Shown here: piece after piece, positions 51,452 through 62,507 of the stretch | How the letters are laid out: each line of letters starts with the position of its first letter | Position numbering within the stretch: the first letter of the stretch is position 1 | DNA from: Glycine soja | Lineage: Eukaryota > Streptophyta > Magnoliopsida > Fabales > Fabaceae | NCBI RefSeq assembly: GCF_004193775.1 | Contig: NC_041016.1 | Location: 34,747,640 to 34,811,639, forward strand | Direction: 5' to 3' | Length of the DNA stretch: 64,000 nucleotides | Notes under the pieces: model-generated | What the model was told of the DNA's origin: nothing | What the model saw: only the letters and a program-made list of their open reading frames with translations | The model's database searches: none | Program-made: the position numbers and the translations under genes

Positions 51452-52856
51452 ACATTGAATTTGTCATGGAAATCTTGGGTCGTTCGACGATTTTCCAATT
51501 CCCCAATTCAAAGTCCGAAGGACATGGTTGTGCCCAATTTGGTCGGTCTTGAGGGGTTTCCTCATCTGACTGCATGCATACATCTCTTTCCCCTTTCTTC
51601 GCACTGCAGACTTTAATCTGTCCCCTCTTCATGATTCCTTGTAGCAGCTCCTCTGCCATTGGACATGTCTCCACATCGTGCAATGTCCCCGGATGTATTA
51701 ATCAAGAATCTCCTTTGTCACCATCAAGGTGAATCATACCAGCCTCGCGTAATGCTTCCATTATGAACCGCCTAGAAGTTAACACATTCCCTATCTGCTT
51801 CAGCCCCCGAGACTCCCATTCTTCCACTGCATTCACCGTCGAGCCTCTATGATTGGCGAATGGATTAGTCCTCACATTCGGACTATCCTCTTGAAATGTC
51901 AGCCATCCAACATTAATCAAGCTTTGTATCCTGTGCTTGAAGGCTACATGCTGCTCGATAGAGTGCCCCGGAACACCACCATGATAGGCGCAGGTTGCAT
52001 TGGGATTGTACCATCGGGGAAAAGGAGGTTGGTAGACTTTCCCTGGGCTCACCACTACCATTTAGTTGCTGAGCAAAAATGGTAGCAGGTCGGCATAAGG
52101 CATTAGTATCGGGGTGAACTCCATGGGGTTTCTTTCTAGGAAGTTCCTCCTTGGGTTTGTGTTTGTGTTGGGGTTAGGATTTCCAGTTGGTCGATGCTGT
52201 GCAGGAAATGATTTGGTAGGGGAGGCCTTATGCGAACTGTGGTTACGACATGGGCATCCTCCTCCTTTTTCTTAGCTCCACTTGCTCTGGTCCTCTTATT
52301 GCCAATTTTCATTGAAGCGACGTAATCGAACTTGCCCCTTCTTAAGCCGATTTCAATCCTTTCACCCGCAAATACCAGATCTGCAAAGCTTGAAGGCATA
52401 TAACCCCCCATTTTCTCATAGTAGAACACTGGTAATGTGTCCACTATCATTGTTATCATCTCCCTCTCCATCATTGGAGGTGCTACTTGGGCCGCCAACT
52501 CCTTCCACCTCTGGGCATACTCCTTGAAAGACTCATGCTCCTTCCTGCATATGTTTTGCAATTGCATCCTATCGGGAGCCATGTCTGAGTTGTATTGATA
52601 CTGCCTGATGAAGGCAGCCATTAAGTCCTTCCAAGAATGAATCTGGGAAGACTCCAGGTTGGTATACCAAGTAATTGCTACCCTGGCCAAACTTTCTTAA
52701 AAAAATGTATCAAGAGTTTCTCATATTTCACGTACGCCCCCATCTTTCGACAGTACATCTTCAAGTGGTTCTTGGGACAAGTAGTCCCCTTGTACTTGTT
52801 AGAGTCTGGCAACTTGAATTTGGGATGGATGACGACATTGGACAAGTAGTCCCCTT
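51450..52856 (-). pseudogene. gag: Element D gag fused to the tail of the protease region
   Basis: From 52856 the minus strand reads gag: VVIHPKFKLPD, then a Cys-containing segment GTTCPKNHLKMYCRKMGAY, then (52690-52136) AFIRQYQYNSDMAPDRMQLQ and PPMMEREMITMIVDTLP. A second block (52061-51702) has CAYHGGVPGHSIEQ and INVGWLTFQEDSPNV. The third (51683-51450) starts MHDVETCPMAEELLQ but jumps to QPCPSDFELGNWKIVERPK, which in element C lies after the G-patch. So protease and G-patch are deleted. Frameshifts separate the blocks. Confidence 0.8.
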
Positions 52857-52865
52857 TTTAGGTAA

Positions 52866-54734
52866 ATGATGAGGACAAATCAAAACGGTAAAAGGTTTTA
52901 TCAAGTCAAGGTTAAGAGTCTAGATGTCACCAGCCTCAAGGAATTGGGACGATTGATGGGACCTCTCCAAAGGCAAGCATTCTGCAAAGTGTACGGAAAG
53001 ATTCTAGATTTGACCGCAGTGGAGGTGTTTACGGAAGCTGTCGTATCCCTCGCCCAATGCTATGACCAGCCGTTGAGGTGCTTCATGTTTGGGGACTTCC
53101 AAATGGTACCGACTATTGAAGAGTTTGAGGAAATACTAGGATGCCCTCTTGGGGGAAGAAAACCGTATCTTTTCTCCGGGTTTCTTCCCTCCTTGAGCAA
53201 GATTGCAGCTGTGGTCGGGGATTCGGCAAAAGAGTTGGATCGCATAAAGCAAACTCGCAACGGTGTAGTAGGCCTGCCACGGAAATACTTGGAAGGCAAG
53301 GCAAGGGATATGGCGAGCCAAGAGAAGTGGGGCCCGTTTGCGGATATACTAACTTTGTTGATTTTTGGGGTTGTCCTCCTTCCGAACGTGGACGGTTTGG
53401 TGGACTTAGCCGCGATTGATGCTTTCCTCGCATATCACCATAGCAAGGAGAGTCCAGTGGTGGCTATCTTGGCGGATTTGTTTGACACCTTTGACCGGAG
53501 GTGTGAGAAAAACAGTGCACGGATTTTCTGTTGTTTACCCGCTCTCTGTGTGTGGTTGGTTTCACACCTTTTCCAACAAGACACAAGACACCCGTGTCCT
53601 CTTCAAAGTTATCGCTCATGCGCCGAAAAAGGAAGAGTCGATTGGGACCAACATTTGGCTGGGATAGGGGGTAGCACAATCAATTGGTTTCCTCGATGGA
53701 AGGAAGGCAAGGAGGGAGTCCTTTTCTCATGTGGGGACTACCCTAACGTTCCGTTGTTAGGGACAAGGGGTTGCATTAACTATAATCCCGCACTTGCCAT
53801 AAGACAGTTAGGGTACCCCATGAGGGGAGCGCCAACAGAGGAGAGTCTCTCGCCTCTCCTTGTGAGGGACCTAGGCGCGCAAAGTCTCAAGGTTATACAA
53901 AGGGTCCACAAGGCGTGGAGAAATCCGTTGAGGAAGGACAAGGAGCTTAGGGGCATCCGTAATGGCATCATCGGTGGTTATCATGGATGGCTAAGAGTTC
54001 ACACGCGAGAGTTAGATTGGCTCTCCAAGTTGAAAGTTATCGATGAGGAGAACTTCGAAGCTCCGGAGGAAGATGAAGAAGTCTGAGCTCTAAAATTAGA
54101 GCTAGGGAAGGCAAGACTCGCCAAGGAGAAGTTCAAATCAGCCGCTACACACATCCGGAAAGAGTGCACCGAGTTACAAGAGGAAAACGCGGCCACTGCA
54201 AGAGCCCTTGAACGAGAAACCAAAAGGGCCTGCAAGGAGGAACATGGCCGAGAGAAATTTCGAGGAGCATTGTGGGGTAGCAACAATGAGCTCAAGCTCC
54301 GAAGAGAGGAAAGAGACCGGTCACGGATGCATGGCATGATCTTAAAAGAAGAGTTAGCTGCTTGCGCAAGGTCCAAGAGGAGTTTGGCTCAACACTTGGA
54401 AGCCACGGAGCAAACCATGCTAGCTATCATAGGGCAATACAAGGAAGAGTTGAACCAGTCTGTGACCCATGAACAAAAGCTAGTGGAGGATTTTGCACAA
54501 GTGTATGCCGAAAAAGAAGCAAGAGGGAGGGTGATTGATGCATTGCATCAAGAAGCGACTATGTGGATGGATAGGTTCGCCTTGACCTTGAATGGAAGTC
54601 AAGACCTCCCGCGTCTATTAGCCAAAGCAAAAGCCATGGCCGAAGTGTGTACGGCCCCCGAGGAGATTCATGGGCTAATCAATTACTGTCAACACATGAT
54701 AGATTTGATGGCCCATATAATTAGAAACCGTTAG
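52866..54734 (+). pseudogene. ORF1: Ogre ORF1 (DUF7745-type), one internal stop
   Basis: Reads as about 622 residues with a TGA at 54084-54086 (Arg CGA would fit). First part 52866-54086 has FYQVKVKSLDVTSLKELGRL, AVVSLAQCYDQPLRCFMFGD and PTIEEFEEILGCPLGGRKPY, typical of Ogre ORF1. The second part (54087-54734) is a long charged coiled coil followed by DLPRLLAKAKAMAEVCTAPE. The function of ORF1 is not known. The second Met may be the true start. Confidence 0.82.
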
Positions 54735-54969
54735 GTTCTCTTGTAACACTTTTGTATAATCTTGGCTAGATGAAAGCTTTGTTCTTTTTATAAAATGAGA
54801 AGTTCTGAACTCATCACGTTATCTAAAAAACCTTGGGGTGGATCCAAGTGTTCCGATCATTCATTTGCATATTCATGTTTTGGTGGCATACTCACCGTTG
54901 TTTATTTCTTTAGGAATTTCATCATAACTAAGAAAGCACAAAAGCACCCCTATAACACTCGATCCAGAA

Positions 54970-56129
54970 AAATGGATAACGAAGAGGGCGTGCAGGAACA
55001 GATGAAGGCCGATCTATCGGCCTTAAAAGATCAAATGGCTTCCATCTCGGAGGTCATGCTAAAACTTCAGAAAACTATAGAGGATAAAGCCACGGCAACC
55101 GCCTCCAATACAGCTAGGGAAGCGGAGCCGATGCTACAGCCCGCCTTAAATCTGGGCTGAGACAGAAACACGACAGTGTTTGGTCGGAGGTATAGTCCGC
55201 AAGCTTACCCCTATGGCTTGCCTCCGGACTTTACTCCCTGTGTCGCCCCGGAAGATTTGAGCCAAGCCCCTACCTTCGAGGGGCAACTCCCACCTTATGC
55301 CGACTATCCCGTGCAAGACGATGAGGAAGGAGATACCCATCTCGGCCCCCTGCTCCACCTCAAAGATCCATCCCCCCATGAACTACCCCAACCAAACATA
55401 GTCTACCACGTCCCATCTTCACCCGCACCCGTAATCGAATCCGTTCCCTTCGTAGAGGATAAGGGAAAGATTGATGCGCTTGAGGAGAGGCTGAGAGCGG
55501 TAGAGGGCCTCGACAATTACCCATTCTCAGATCTAGCGGACCTATGTCTCGTGCCCAACATCGTCATCCCTCCCAAGTTCAAAGTACCAGACTTTGATAA
55601 GTACAAAGGGACGTATTCTGCGGGTGAAAAGCTGTTGGTCCATTTCTTTCAAGACAGCTTGGCCGGAGCGGCTGTAGCATGGTATACCAATCTGGAAGCT
55701 TCCCAGATCCGATCATGGAAAGACTTGGCAACTGCCTTCATTAGGCAGTACCAGTACAATACGGATATGGCTCCCGATCGGAACCAGCTTCAGAGTATGA
55801 CTAAGCGAGAGCATGAATCCATTAAGGAATATGCCCAAAGATGGAGAGATCTCGTAGCCCAAGTCGTCCCGCCCATGACGGAGAGGGAGATGATCACAAT
55901 CATGGTAGATACGTTGCCTACGTTCTACTATGAAAAGCTGATAGGCTACATGCCAACTAACTTTGCGGATCTCGTCTTCGCCGGAGAAAGAATTGAATCA
56001 GGACTGAGAAAAGGCAAATTCGAATATGCCTCCAACACGGCCCCCAATAACAACAGAAGAGCCCCAGTGCTGGGCACACGAAAAAGGAAGGAGATACCCA
56101 CGCGGTCACCACCGCCCCAACATGGATGA
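54970..56129 (+). pseudogene. gag: Ogre gag, first part
   Basis: Starts at the Met near 54972 (MDNEEGVQEQMKADLSALKD). A TGA at 55158-55160 interrupts it; the frame resumes and runs to 56129. Gag motifs include IVIPPKFKVPDFDKYKGT, AAVAWYTNLEASQIRSWKDL and AFIRQYQYNTDMAPDRNQLQ. Compared with element D, a ~16-residue Cys-containing piece after KYKGT is missing. A frameshift at about 56115-56128 passes the reading to the next piece. Confidence 0.82.
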
Positions 56130-57213
56130 AAGCACCCCAAAATATCCAAAGCTCATACCGGCCTAACCCCCTGAACTTTTCAATCCGAGCCGGGAATTCC
56201 CTCCCGACTCAAGTGAAAGGACCACCCGCAGCAGAAAGAGCGTCGGCCCAACGTACAGCTCCAGCCGCTCCCCAGCCAGTCAATAATACAGCCCCCGGCG
56301 CAAGCTATAAATATGCACAACACTCACCCCCGAAAGATAACTTCTCTTCTATTCCCATGGCATACTTCGAGTTATGGCCTTCATTATTGGAGAATCATTT
56401 GGTGGTGGCCATACTCGGAAGGGTCTTCCAGCCACCCTACCCCAAGTGGTACGACCCGGGTGCCAAGTGTGCGTACCATAGTGGAGCTCCTGGAGATAAC
56501 ATTGACTCCTGCATCCCATTCAAGTATAAGGTGCAGCACCTGATTAGTGTCGGCTGGCTATCATTTCAAGAGGAAGGCCCAAATGTTAAAACTAATCCGC
56601 TAGCTAGTCATGGAGGGGCTAGCGTGAATGCCATCGAAGAGGATGGGCCATCGCGGGCAAAGAGATTAGGAGAGGTGGCTACTTCTAGACGCTTCATCTA
56701 CCAATCACTGCAAGCGGCGTGCATGGTCTCCGGTGGTGGAGATGAAATGGACGAATGTTTGTTTCACCTCGGGGAGTCACACGACATGGAAACCTGTCCC
56801 ACGGTGGAAGAATTGCTTCAGCGGCTCATGAACTGGGGGCAGCTTGAAGTGTCCAAAGGAGGGAAGGAGGAGCTACATATTTGCATGCAGTCGGAAGAAA
56901 AGAAGGTTCCCCTAACCCCCAAGGCCCTAGTAATATGTTTTACTAGGAAAGGGACCGGCTCCACACCCATATACCCCCGGATAGCACCCAAGCCGACGCT
57001 GTTTGCATATCAAAGCAATAAGGCCGTTCCGTGGAAGTATACCCCTCCCGCGTTCGGGGAGAGAGTTGCAACCGAAGTTGACTCCCTGTCAGCCAAGGTG
57101 ACCAACATCACCGGCCTCAGTGGCGTAACCTGCAGTGGTCGGGTGTTCGCTTCCCCTCACTCGGCGGAGTTTCCCTAAAAGGGGAAAGCGCCCATGGTCC
57201 AAGAGCCCACAGA
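56126..57213 (+). pseudogene. gag: Ogre gag, second part, cut by a solo LTR
   Basis: Frame 56126-57178 continues gag after a frameshift: FELWPSLLENHLVVAI, PKWYDPGAKCAYHSGAPGDN (a Cys/His cluster), LISVGWLSFQEEGPNVKTN, HDMETCPTVEELLQRL. A stop at 57176-57178 is followed, in a shifted frame, by KGKAPMVQEPTD, which is interrupted at 57213 by the LTR insertion. The reading resumes after 61106 with DVATPSKEVD. Confidence 0.8.
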
Positions 57214-57803
57214 TGTGGCGTCCCTAAATTAATGACTGGTTTGATAGTAATAATTTAAATAACACAAAAAACCATGGTAAATTTTTTTTTTCTTTTTTTT
57301 TCTTTTTTTTTTCATTTCTTTCTCTTTTCACCATAACTAGGTTTAGAAGGAAAATCCTCACTATAGAGTCCTGAATGGCCAGTTCACAACTCTATTCGGA
57401 GTCAATTCTTTCTTATCGTTCATGATCTCTAAAACTAATTTGTTGTTTCAAAAGGAAGAATGTACCAGTCATTACTTTAGGTCGTCACGTGAAAATAAAA
57501 GAATAAAATACGGTCGATAAACTCTTTTACAAATAAAGTTGCAAATGCTTTCCTTTCGAGTAACAAGATTGATCATAAATACATTCATCATTTAAAGCTG
57601 TCCAAAATATGGGAGTTTTACAAAATACACAGTGTCATCCAGAGCAAAGGTGTCCATAGTGGTGGCTTCAGCCACATGTATACAATCATCAAATTCCTAT
57701 ACATCAGGTCTACCCATACAAAAACAAAAGAGTAAACCTAACCGTCAGTCCTAGATACACCCACCCTCAAAAAGTATACAAAACTAATCCAAAATGCTGT
57801 CCA

Positions 57804-58238
57804 CTAGGATGAAGAGCCTCCGCTGATCGCCATCTCCCCCGGGCCACTATCCTCCGTAGAGTCTGCCTCAGATGCCGACATGACTTCCTCGAGAGAATCC
57901 ACCTCAAGAAGTGGATCCTCATCACCCTCTAGGAAGTCAAGGGCATCCATGGCAGGCTCAGGAGGTAGCTCCTCCAGATCCTCCTCGGGGTCTTCCTCGG
58001 ATGACGTTACCTCGATCACTTGGACGGGCTCCACTAGACGATATGGTGTAGGCGTGGGTAGTATCCACTCCACCGTGCGCTGAAGCGTCCATGCGGGCTC
58101 ATCTGGATGCACTAAAGAAGTCGCCGTAAATCGAATGGTGCCCCGAAATCGGCACCTCGTGTTGCCTTCGAGGGTCTCCCAAACTCCCTCTAGGCACTCC
58201 ATCTCTACTCGATCACGGATTAGCTGCGCCGCCATCAC
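57804..58238 (-). CDS. Antisense ORF within the solo LTR, unknown protein
   Basis: 144 residues. The N-terminal half (LIRDRVEMECLEGVWETLEG, CRFRGTIRFTATSLVHPDEP) looks like globular coding sequence. The C-terminal half is strongly acidic (SSEEDPEEDLEELPPEPAMD and further Asp/Glu). I do not recognise the family. Codon third positions are varied rather than repeat-like, so real coding, past or present, is possible. It may be part of a captured gene. Confidence 0.35.
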   Translation of the reverse strand: MMAAQLIRDRVEMECLEGVWETLEGNTRCRFRGTIRFTATSLVHPDEPAWTLQRTVEWILPTPTPYRLVEPVQVIEVTSSEEDPEEDLEELPPEPAMDALDFLEGDEDPLLEVDSLEEVMSASEADSTEDSGPGEMAISGGSSS

Positions 58239-58363
58239 GATCTACAAGAAAGAAAAGAAAGGGGTAGACTCTTTCACAAGAATCTATCTATGCCGCCGCA
58301 CAAATGCGTCTCATAACCACTACATGCAATTAAAAGGAGTATCTTAAGGCTTTTCATCTCTGG

Positions 58364-58704
58364 TAATCGATTACATAGCCTTGGTAATCGATTACCAGAG
58401 GCTAAACTTGAATTACACAGCCTCAGGACATGAAATATGCAAAAATGCACTGTGTAATCGATTACACCTACCTGGTAATCGATTACCAGTGACCCATCCC
58501 TCTGTGTAATCGATTACACAAGCTGGTAATCGATTACCAGAGGCTCCCTTAGTTTCCTGACTTCGTTTTCAAGCCTGGTAATCGATTACACCCCTTGGTA
58601 ATCGATTACCAGAGACCATCTTAGCCTCTTGTCTTCACTTTTAAGCCTTGTAATCGATTACCTACCCTTGGTAATCGATTACCTACCCTTGGTAATCGAT
58701 TACC
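58364..58704. repeat. Eleven-copy TAATCGATTA palindrome array
   Basis: ATCGAT cores at 58366, 58387, 58457, 58478, 58509, 58529, 58581, 58601, 58653, 58674 and 58695. They form four pairs and one triplet, each spaced 20 or 21 bp. Sequence between pairs varies, while the paired arrangement tgTAATCGATTAca ... ggTAATCGATTAcc recurs. Confidence 0.88.
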
Positions 58705-61010
58705 AGGGGCCATAATCCACATATCACACAAAATTCACAGCTGGCCAGCCACCACAAGCCTCCTTGCTTTGTGGTCTTTGTTCCTTTTATCTGTTGACTG
58801 CCAGGAGCTCGCCTGTTTAGGTACATCACAGGTTCTCACTGACCGACTATGCCCGGGTTGGGTCGGGATTGGTCAAGCTTGGTTTTGGGCAATAGCACCC
58901 CACCTGACGTCCCCAAGGTCTCCTGACCCCCGCGACATATCTCCAGGTACCACTCTGTGGTCAACGAATAAAAGTAGGAAGTTTCACCCTTCTACACTTC
59001 CTTATCTCAAGCTTGTAGGATTATGGGGTACCCATCACATGTGGTACTAGGTGGCGGTCGGGCGATGGTGCACAACAAGTTTTCCACATCCACAAAGCGC
59101 GCATAAACCCACCATCCCTGTTGCCCACCTCCATCTGAGCTCACGTACTCCCACGTAGCCCATATCCTCGTTTCTCTCAACACCGGGTCCCCATCAATCC
59201 TCCCAAGCTTCCACAACATCCAAACAAAACGACATTCAAAACCGTACAAGCTATCACAGCCAAGCAAAACAGAGCATAGGCAGAAAATTCTGCCAAAACA
59301 CCAACCAAATCACAGCTTTTCTCACTTAAAGACCCCAGTAACAATTCCTTCGTTCCGGTTCATTAACCGTTGGATCGACTCGAAAATTTTACTGGAAGTC
59401 TCTGATACTTAAGCCTACATTTTGACCGTTGGGATCTACTAGCAAACATCCAGAACTCATTCTGCACTACCCTTTCCACAGCCAACCACACACAAGCATT
59501 TTTCTGCACAAGCCAAAATTCTGCTGCACCTATTTTGACAGCAGAATTCTGCATAAGTGCAGATTTCGAAAATCACACTTCCTCTCATCCAATCTTGCCC
59601 AAATCAATTCCTACAAGTCCCAAATCATGTATCAATCATGTCTAAACCAAAGTCAAGCTTTAAAGCACAGCAACACAGAATCTAGGTGTCCAACACCCCT
59701 CAAATCAATGGGTTTTCTAGGTTTGAGAAGTGAAATTGAGAATGAGGTAAATTTGGAGCAAACTCTCACCTCACACAAGTCTATAACATCAATCTAAACT
59801 TGCTCAAACTGGATTTACACCTAAAATTCCACCGAATCAAAATTTGACTCCTCAACACCCAACTTTGCCCTAGAAATGGCTCTTTATTCACTTTGATCAT
59901 TTGTTTTTCTCTCTAGCACAGTCCAAGCTTTCTCCCAAGTCCTAAATGACATTTCAAGCTAGTATTAACTCACTTTAACCTCCATTTACCATAGAATTCA
60001 GACTTAACCTTCCAACCCTCAAAGCCTCACTCTTTTTCCACTCATAACACCACATTCTCACTTTCCAACCCTAGGTTTACTCTACCTTTCATCTCTAACA
60101 GTTTTTCCACAAGCAATTTCAGCATACAAACATCACAAACATCATCACAAAAACCCTAAAACAGAATGGGTATGTCTAACTCATCCAAACATGGCAATTT
60201 CAACAAGCTTTCAACAAGTTCCTTCACAAATAATTATCATGAAGCAGAAAACTAGCAAGACTACCCATCATATCTCCCAAAACCCCACACCCACGAAATT
60301 TAAGAGAGAAAGAAGTCCACCCAAACCTGAAATTTCGAAGTCCCACTCGTAGACACGCACTTCACGACTCCGGAAATGCCCTCCTTTTGCGATTTGGGGC
60401 AGAAATGATGGCCAAAGGTTGAAGCTTTGTTTGGAGCTTCAATGGAGAATGAAGAAGAAGAAAATGGCAACGTGAGGGAGAGAGAGAGCTGTCTGAAAAG
60501 TGTGGGGGCTGAGTGAAGAGAGAGAAAAGCTTTTTTTTTTTTGGTTTTAAATAAAAGGGTTTTCTCTTTTTCTATTATTTTATTATAAACTATGCCACAT
60601 GTCTCTATTTGAGTGGAGCAAGAGGGCCCACTTTCTCTTTTGATTGTGACCCATACTCAGCCACAAAAAGTGAGAAAAACCTGACCTTTGAAACGCTAAA
60701 ATCCTGCCTCGGTTTACGTGCCATTTCTCTGGTTCTAGTTCCTCGCGTTTCTCTGCGTCCGTCGGGGCCAGTTTTCGAAAGTAACCAATATATATATCAA
60801 AACGCTCAGAATAAAACTCCGAGCGTGGTTCAGAGGTTGGTTTCGTTAAATTCTAAGTCACACGCAAAACGATGATTTTTAACTAATTAATTAGGAATTA
60901 ACCCATAACCTCCCAGTTATGGATTCCTCTTCCTTAATTAGCCTAACCCGCGTATCTTGCCCCCACTTTTCCTACCCTTACCAAGAACATATATGCATAT
61001 ACACTGAATA
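58705..61010. other. Non-coding remainder of the solo LTR
   Basis: No ORF with domains. Two CT/AG-rich patches (60440-60530). The short plus frames (58769-59050, 59429-59797) have no recognisable content. Confidence 0.5.
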
Positions 61011-61013
61011 ATA

Positions 61014-61049
<36 letters not shown>
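61014..61049. repeat. (TA)n microsatellite
   Basis: About 17 uninterrupted TA dinucleotides, about 60 bp before the 3' end of the solo LTR. Confidence 0.9.
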
Positions 61050-61051
<2 letters not shown>

Positions 61052-61106
61052 CATTCAAAACACATCTTTTTCGAAAATTCCGGGTAGAAATTTCCAGGAT
61101 GTCACA

Positions 61107-62355
61107 ACAGACGTAGCCACCCCCTCGAAAGAAGTAGATCCTCCGGTAGTAAGAGGGGCTGAAAAGAAAGAGGGTCTTCAAGGAAAGACGGTGACTTTGG
61201 AAGAGGCCCATGAGTTCCTCCGCCTCATCCAACAAAGCGAGTTTAAGGTAGTCGAGCAACTGAATAAAACTCCAGTAAGGATCTCTTTGCTTGAACTGCT
61301 CATAAATTTCGAGCCTCATCGTGCGCTATTGATAAAAGTCCTTAACGATGCCCATGTAGCACATGATATCTCGATGGAGGGTTTCGAAGGCATCGTTAAT
61401 CATATAACCACCAATAATTATATCGTGTTTACGGAAGAAGAGATTTTCGTTGAGGGGAGAGGACACAACAAGGCTCTACATGTGTCGGTGAGATGTATGG
61501 ACCATGTTGTCGCAAAGGTACTTATCGACAATGGATCAAGTTTGAATGTGATTCCGAAGACCACTTTAGAAAAGCTTCCTTTTAGTGCGTCACGTTTAAA
61601 ACCGAGCTCGATGGTGGTACGAGCCTTTGATGGTACTCGGCGGGAAGTGATGGGGGAAATCGACATTCCTATTCAGATAGGCCCCCACACTTGCAATGTG
61701 GTGTTTCAAGTGATGGACATAAATCCCGCCTATAGCTGTCTCTTGGGGAGACCTTGGATTCATGCGCTGGGAGTGGTCCCTTCAACGCTTCACCAGAAAT
61801 TGAAGTTGCAGTGGGTGGACTTTTGGTGATAGTATCGGGTGAAGAGGATATGTTGGTGAGCTGCCCCTCCTCCACACCATACGTAGAAGTGGCAGAAGAA
61901 TCATTGGAAACGGCTTTCCAATCCTTCGAGGTGGTGAGCTGCGCCTCTATGGAACCAAGTCCGTTGCTACCTTCTCTCTCCAACGCGGCCATAATGGTGG
62001 CATGTGTTATGCTCAGGAATGGATTTGAGCCCGGAATGGGTCTAGGCAAGGACGACCTCGGAAATGCCGAGGTAGTCGATGTCAAGGGAAATCCATACAA
62101 ATATGGATTAGGGTATGAACCCGGGATGCCGGGGAGGAGGAATGTGCCGTCAAGACTTCGGGCAGATAGAGTATGGCCCGGCCGTATTAGCCAGTGTCTC
62201 ACCAGCGCTGGAATGGTGTCCGAGGAAGAGGTGGCCGCAATAGAAGAGGAGTTCCCTCAAGACCCACCAAGTTTTGTGCAACCATGCCACCCCGATTCCC
62301 AAGTGGGGAACTGGCGCGTGATAAGCCAGTCTAAAGTCTATACCACTGATTCAAT
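61107..62355 (+). pseudogene. pro: Ogre protease and G-patch region
   Basis: Picks up gag-protease after the solo LTR. Frame 61191-61829 holds TLEEAHEFLRLIQQSEFKVV then the aspartic protease VAKVLIDNGSSLNVIPKTTL (Asp-Asn-Gly instead of Asp-Ser/Thr-Gly) and SCLLGRPWIHALGVVPSTLH. A frameshift between about 61790 and 61829 leads to the second frame, containing a G-patch, RNGFEPGMGLGKDDLG, at about 62010-62060. G-patch domains, which bind RNA or helicases, are known in this position in Tat/Ogre elements. The exon ends at 62355 with TDS. Confidence 0.82.
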
Positions 62356-62507
62356 GTAATTAGAGCCTATAGATTTCCTTTCTCTTTTGTTTTGTGAAAC
62401 CTACCTTATTAAATAAACAAAGAGATCTTGTTTCATCTGTTCTTGCAGTTCCACCTTTTCTCATATCATTTTGCATGTTTTTGTTTCTTTTGTCTTGTTT
62501 GGTATAG
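62356..62507 (+). other. Ogre intron between protease and reverse transcriptase
   Basis: 152 nt with GT at 62356-62357 and AG at 62506-62507, preceded by a T-rich tract. Removing it joins TDS to YEGRFFEDPNNEG in an open frame, whereas unspliced reading stops at once (TAA at 62357-62359). Splicing at this place is established for Ogre elements. Confidence 0.75.

Larger units (their letters stand above)
49976..52856 (-). mobile_element. Internally deleted Ogre-like Ty3/gypsy element (element D)
   Basis: Minus-strand gag pieces and an integrase remain; most of the protease, all reverse transcriptase and RNase H are missing. The protein pieces are close relatives of those of element C on the opposite strand. 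Neither LTR is recognised. It ends abruptly at about 52857 where element C begins. Confidence 0.72.
57214..61106 (+). mobile_element. 3.9-kb solo LTR inside element C
   Basis: 3,893 bp starting TGTGGCGTCC and ending GGATGTCACA, with a perfect five-base duplication ACAGA (57209-57213, 61107-61111). The exactly interrupted gag-protease reading on both sides confirms an insertion. Contents: a minus-strand ORF (57804-58238), an 11-copy palindrome array (58366-58700), a TATA-rich (TA)n tract near the 3' end, otherwise non-coding. No pol domain and no second LTR are seen. Terminal sequences resemble Tekay/Del-like chromoviruses. Confidence 0.82.
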
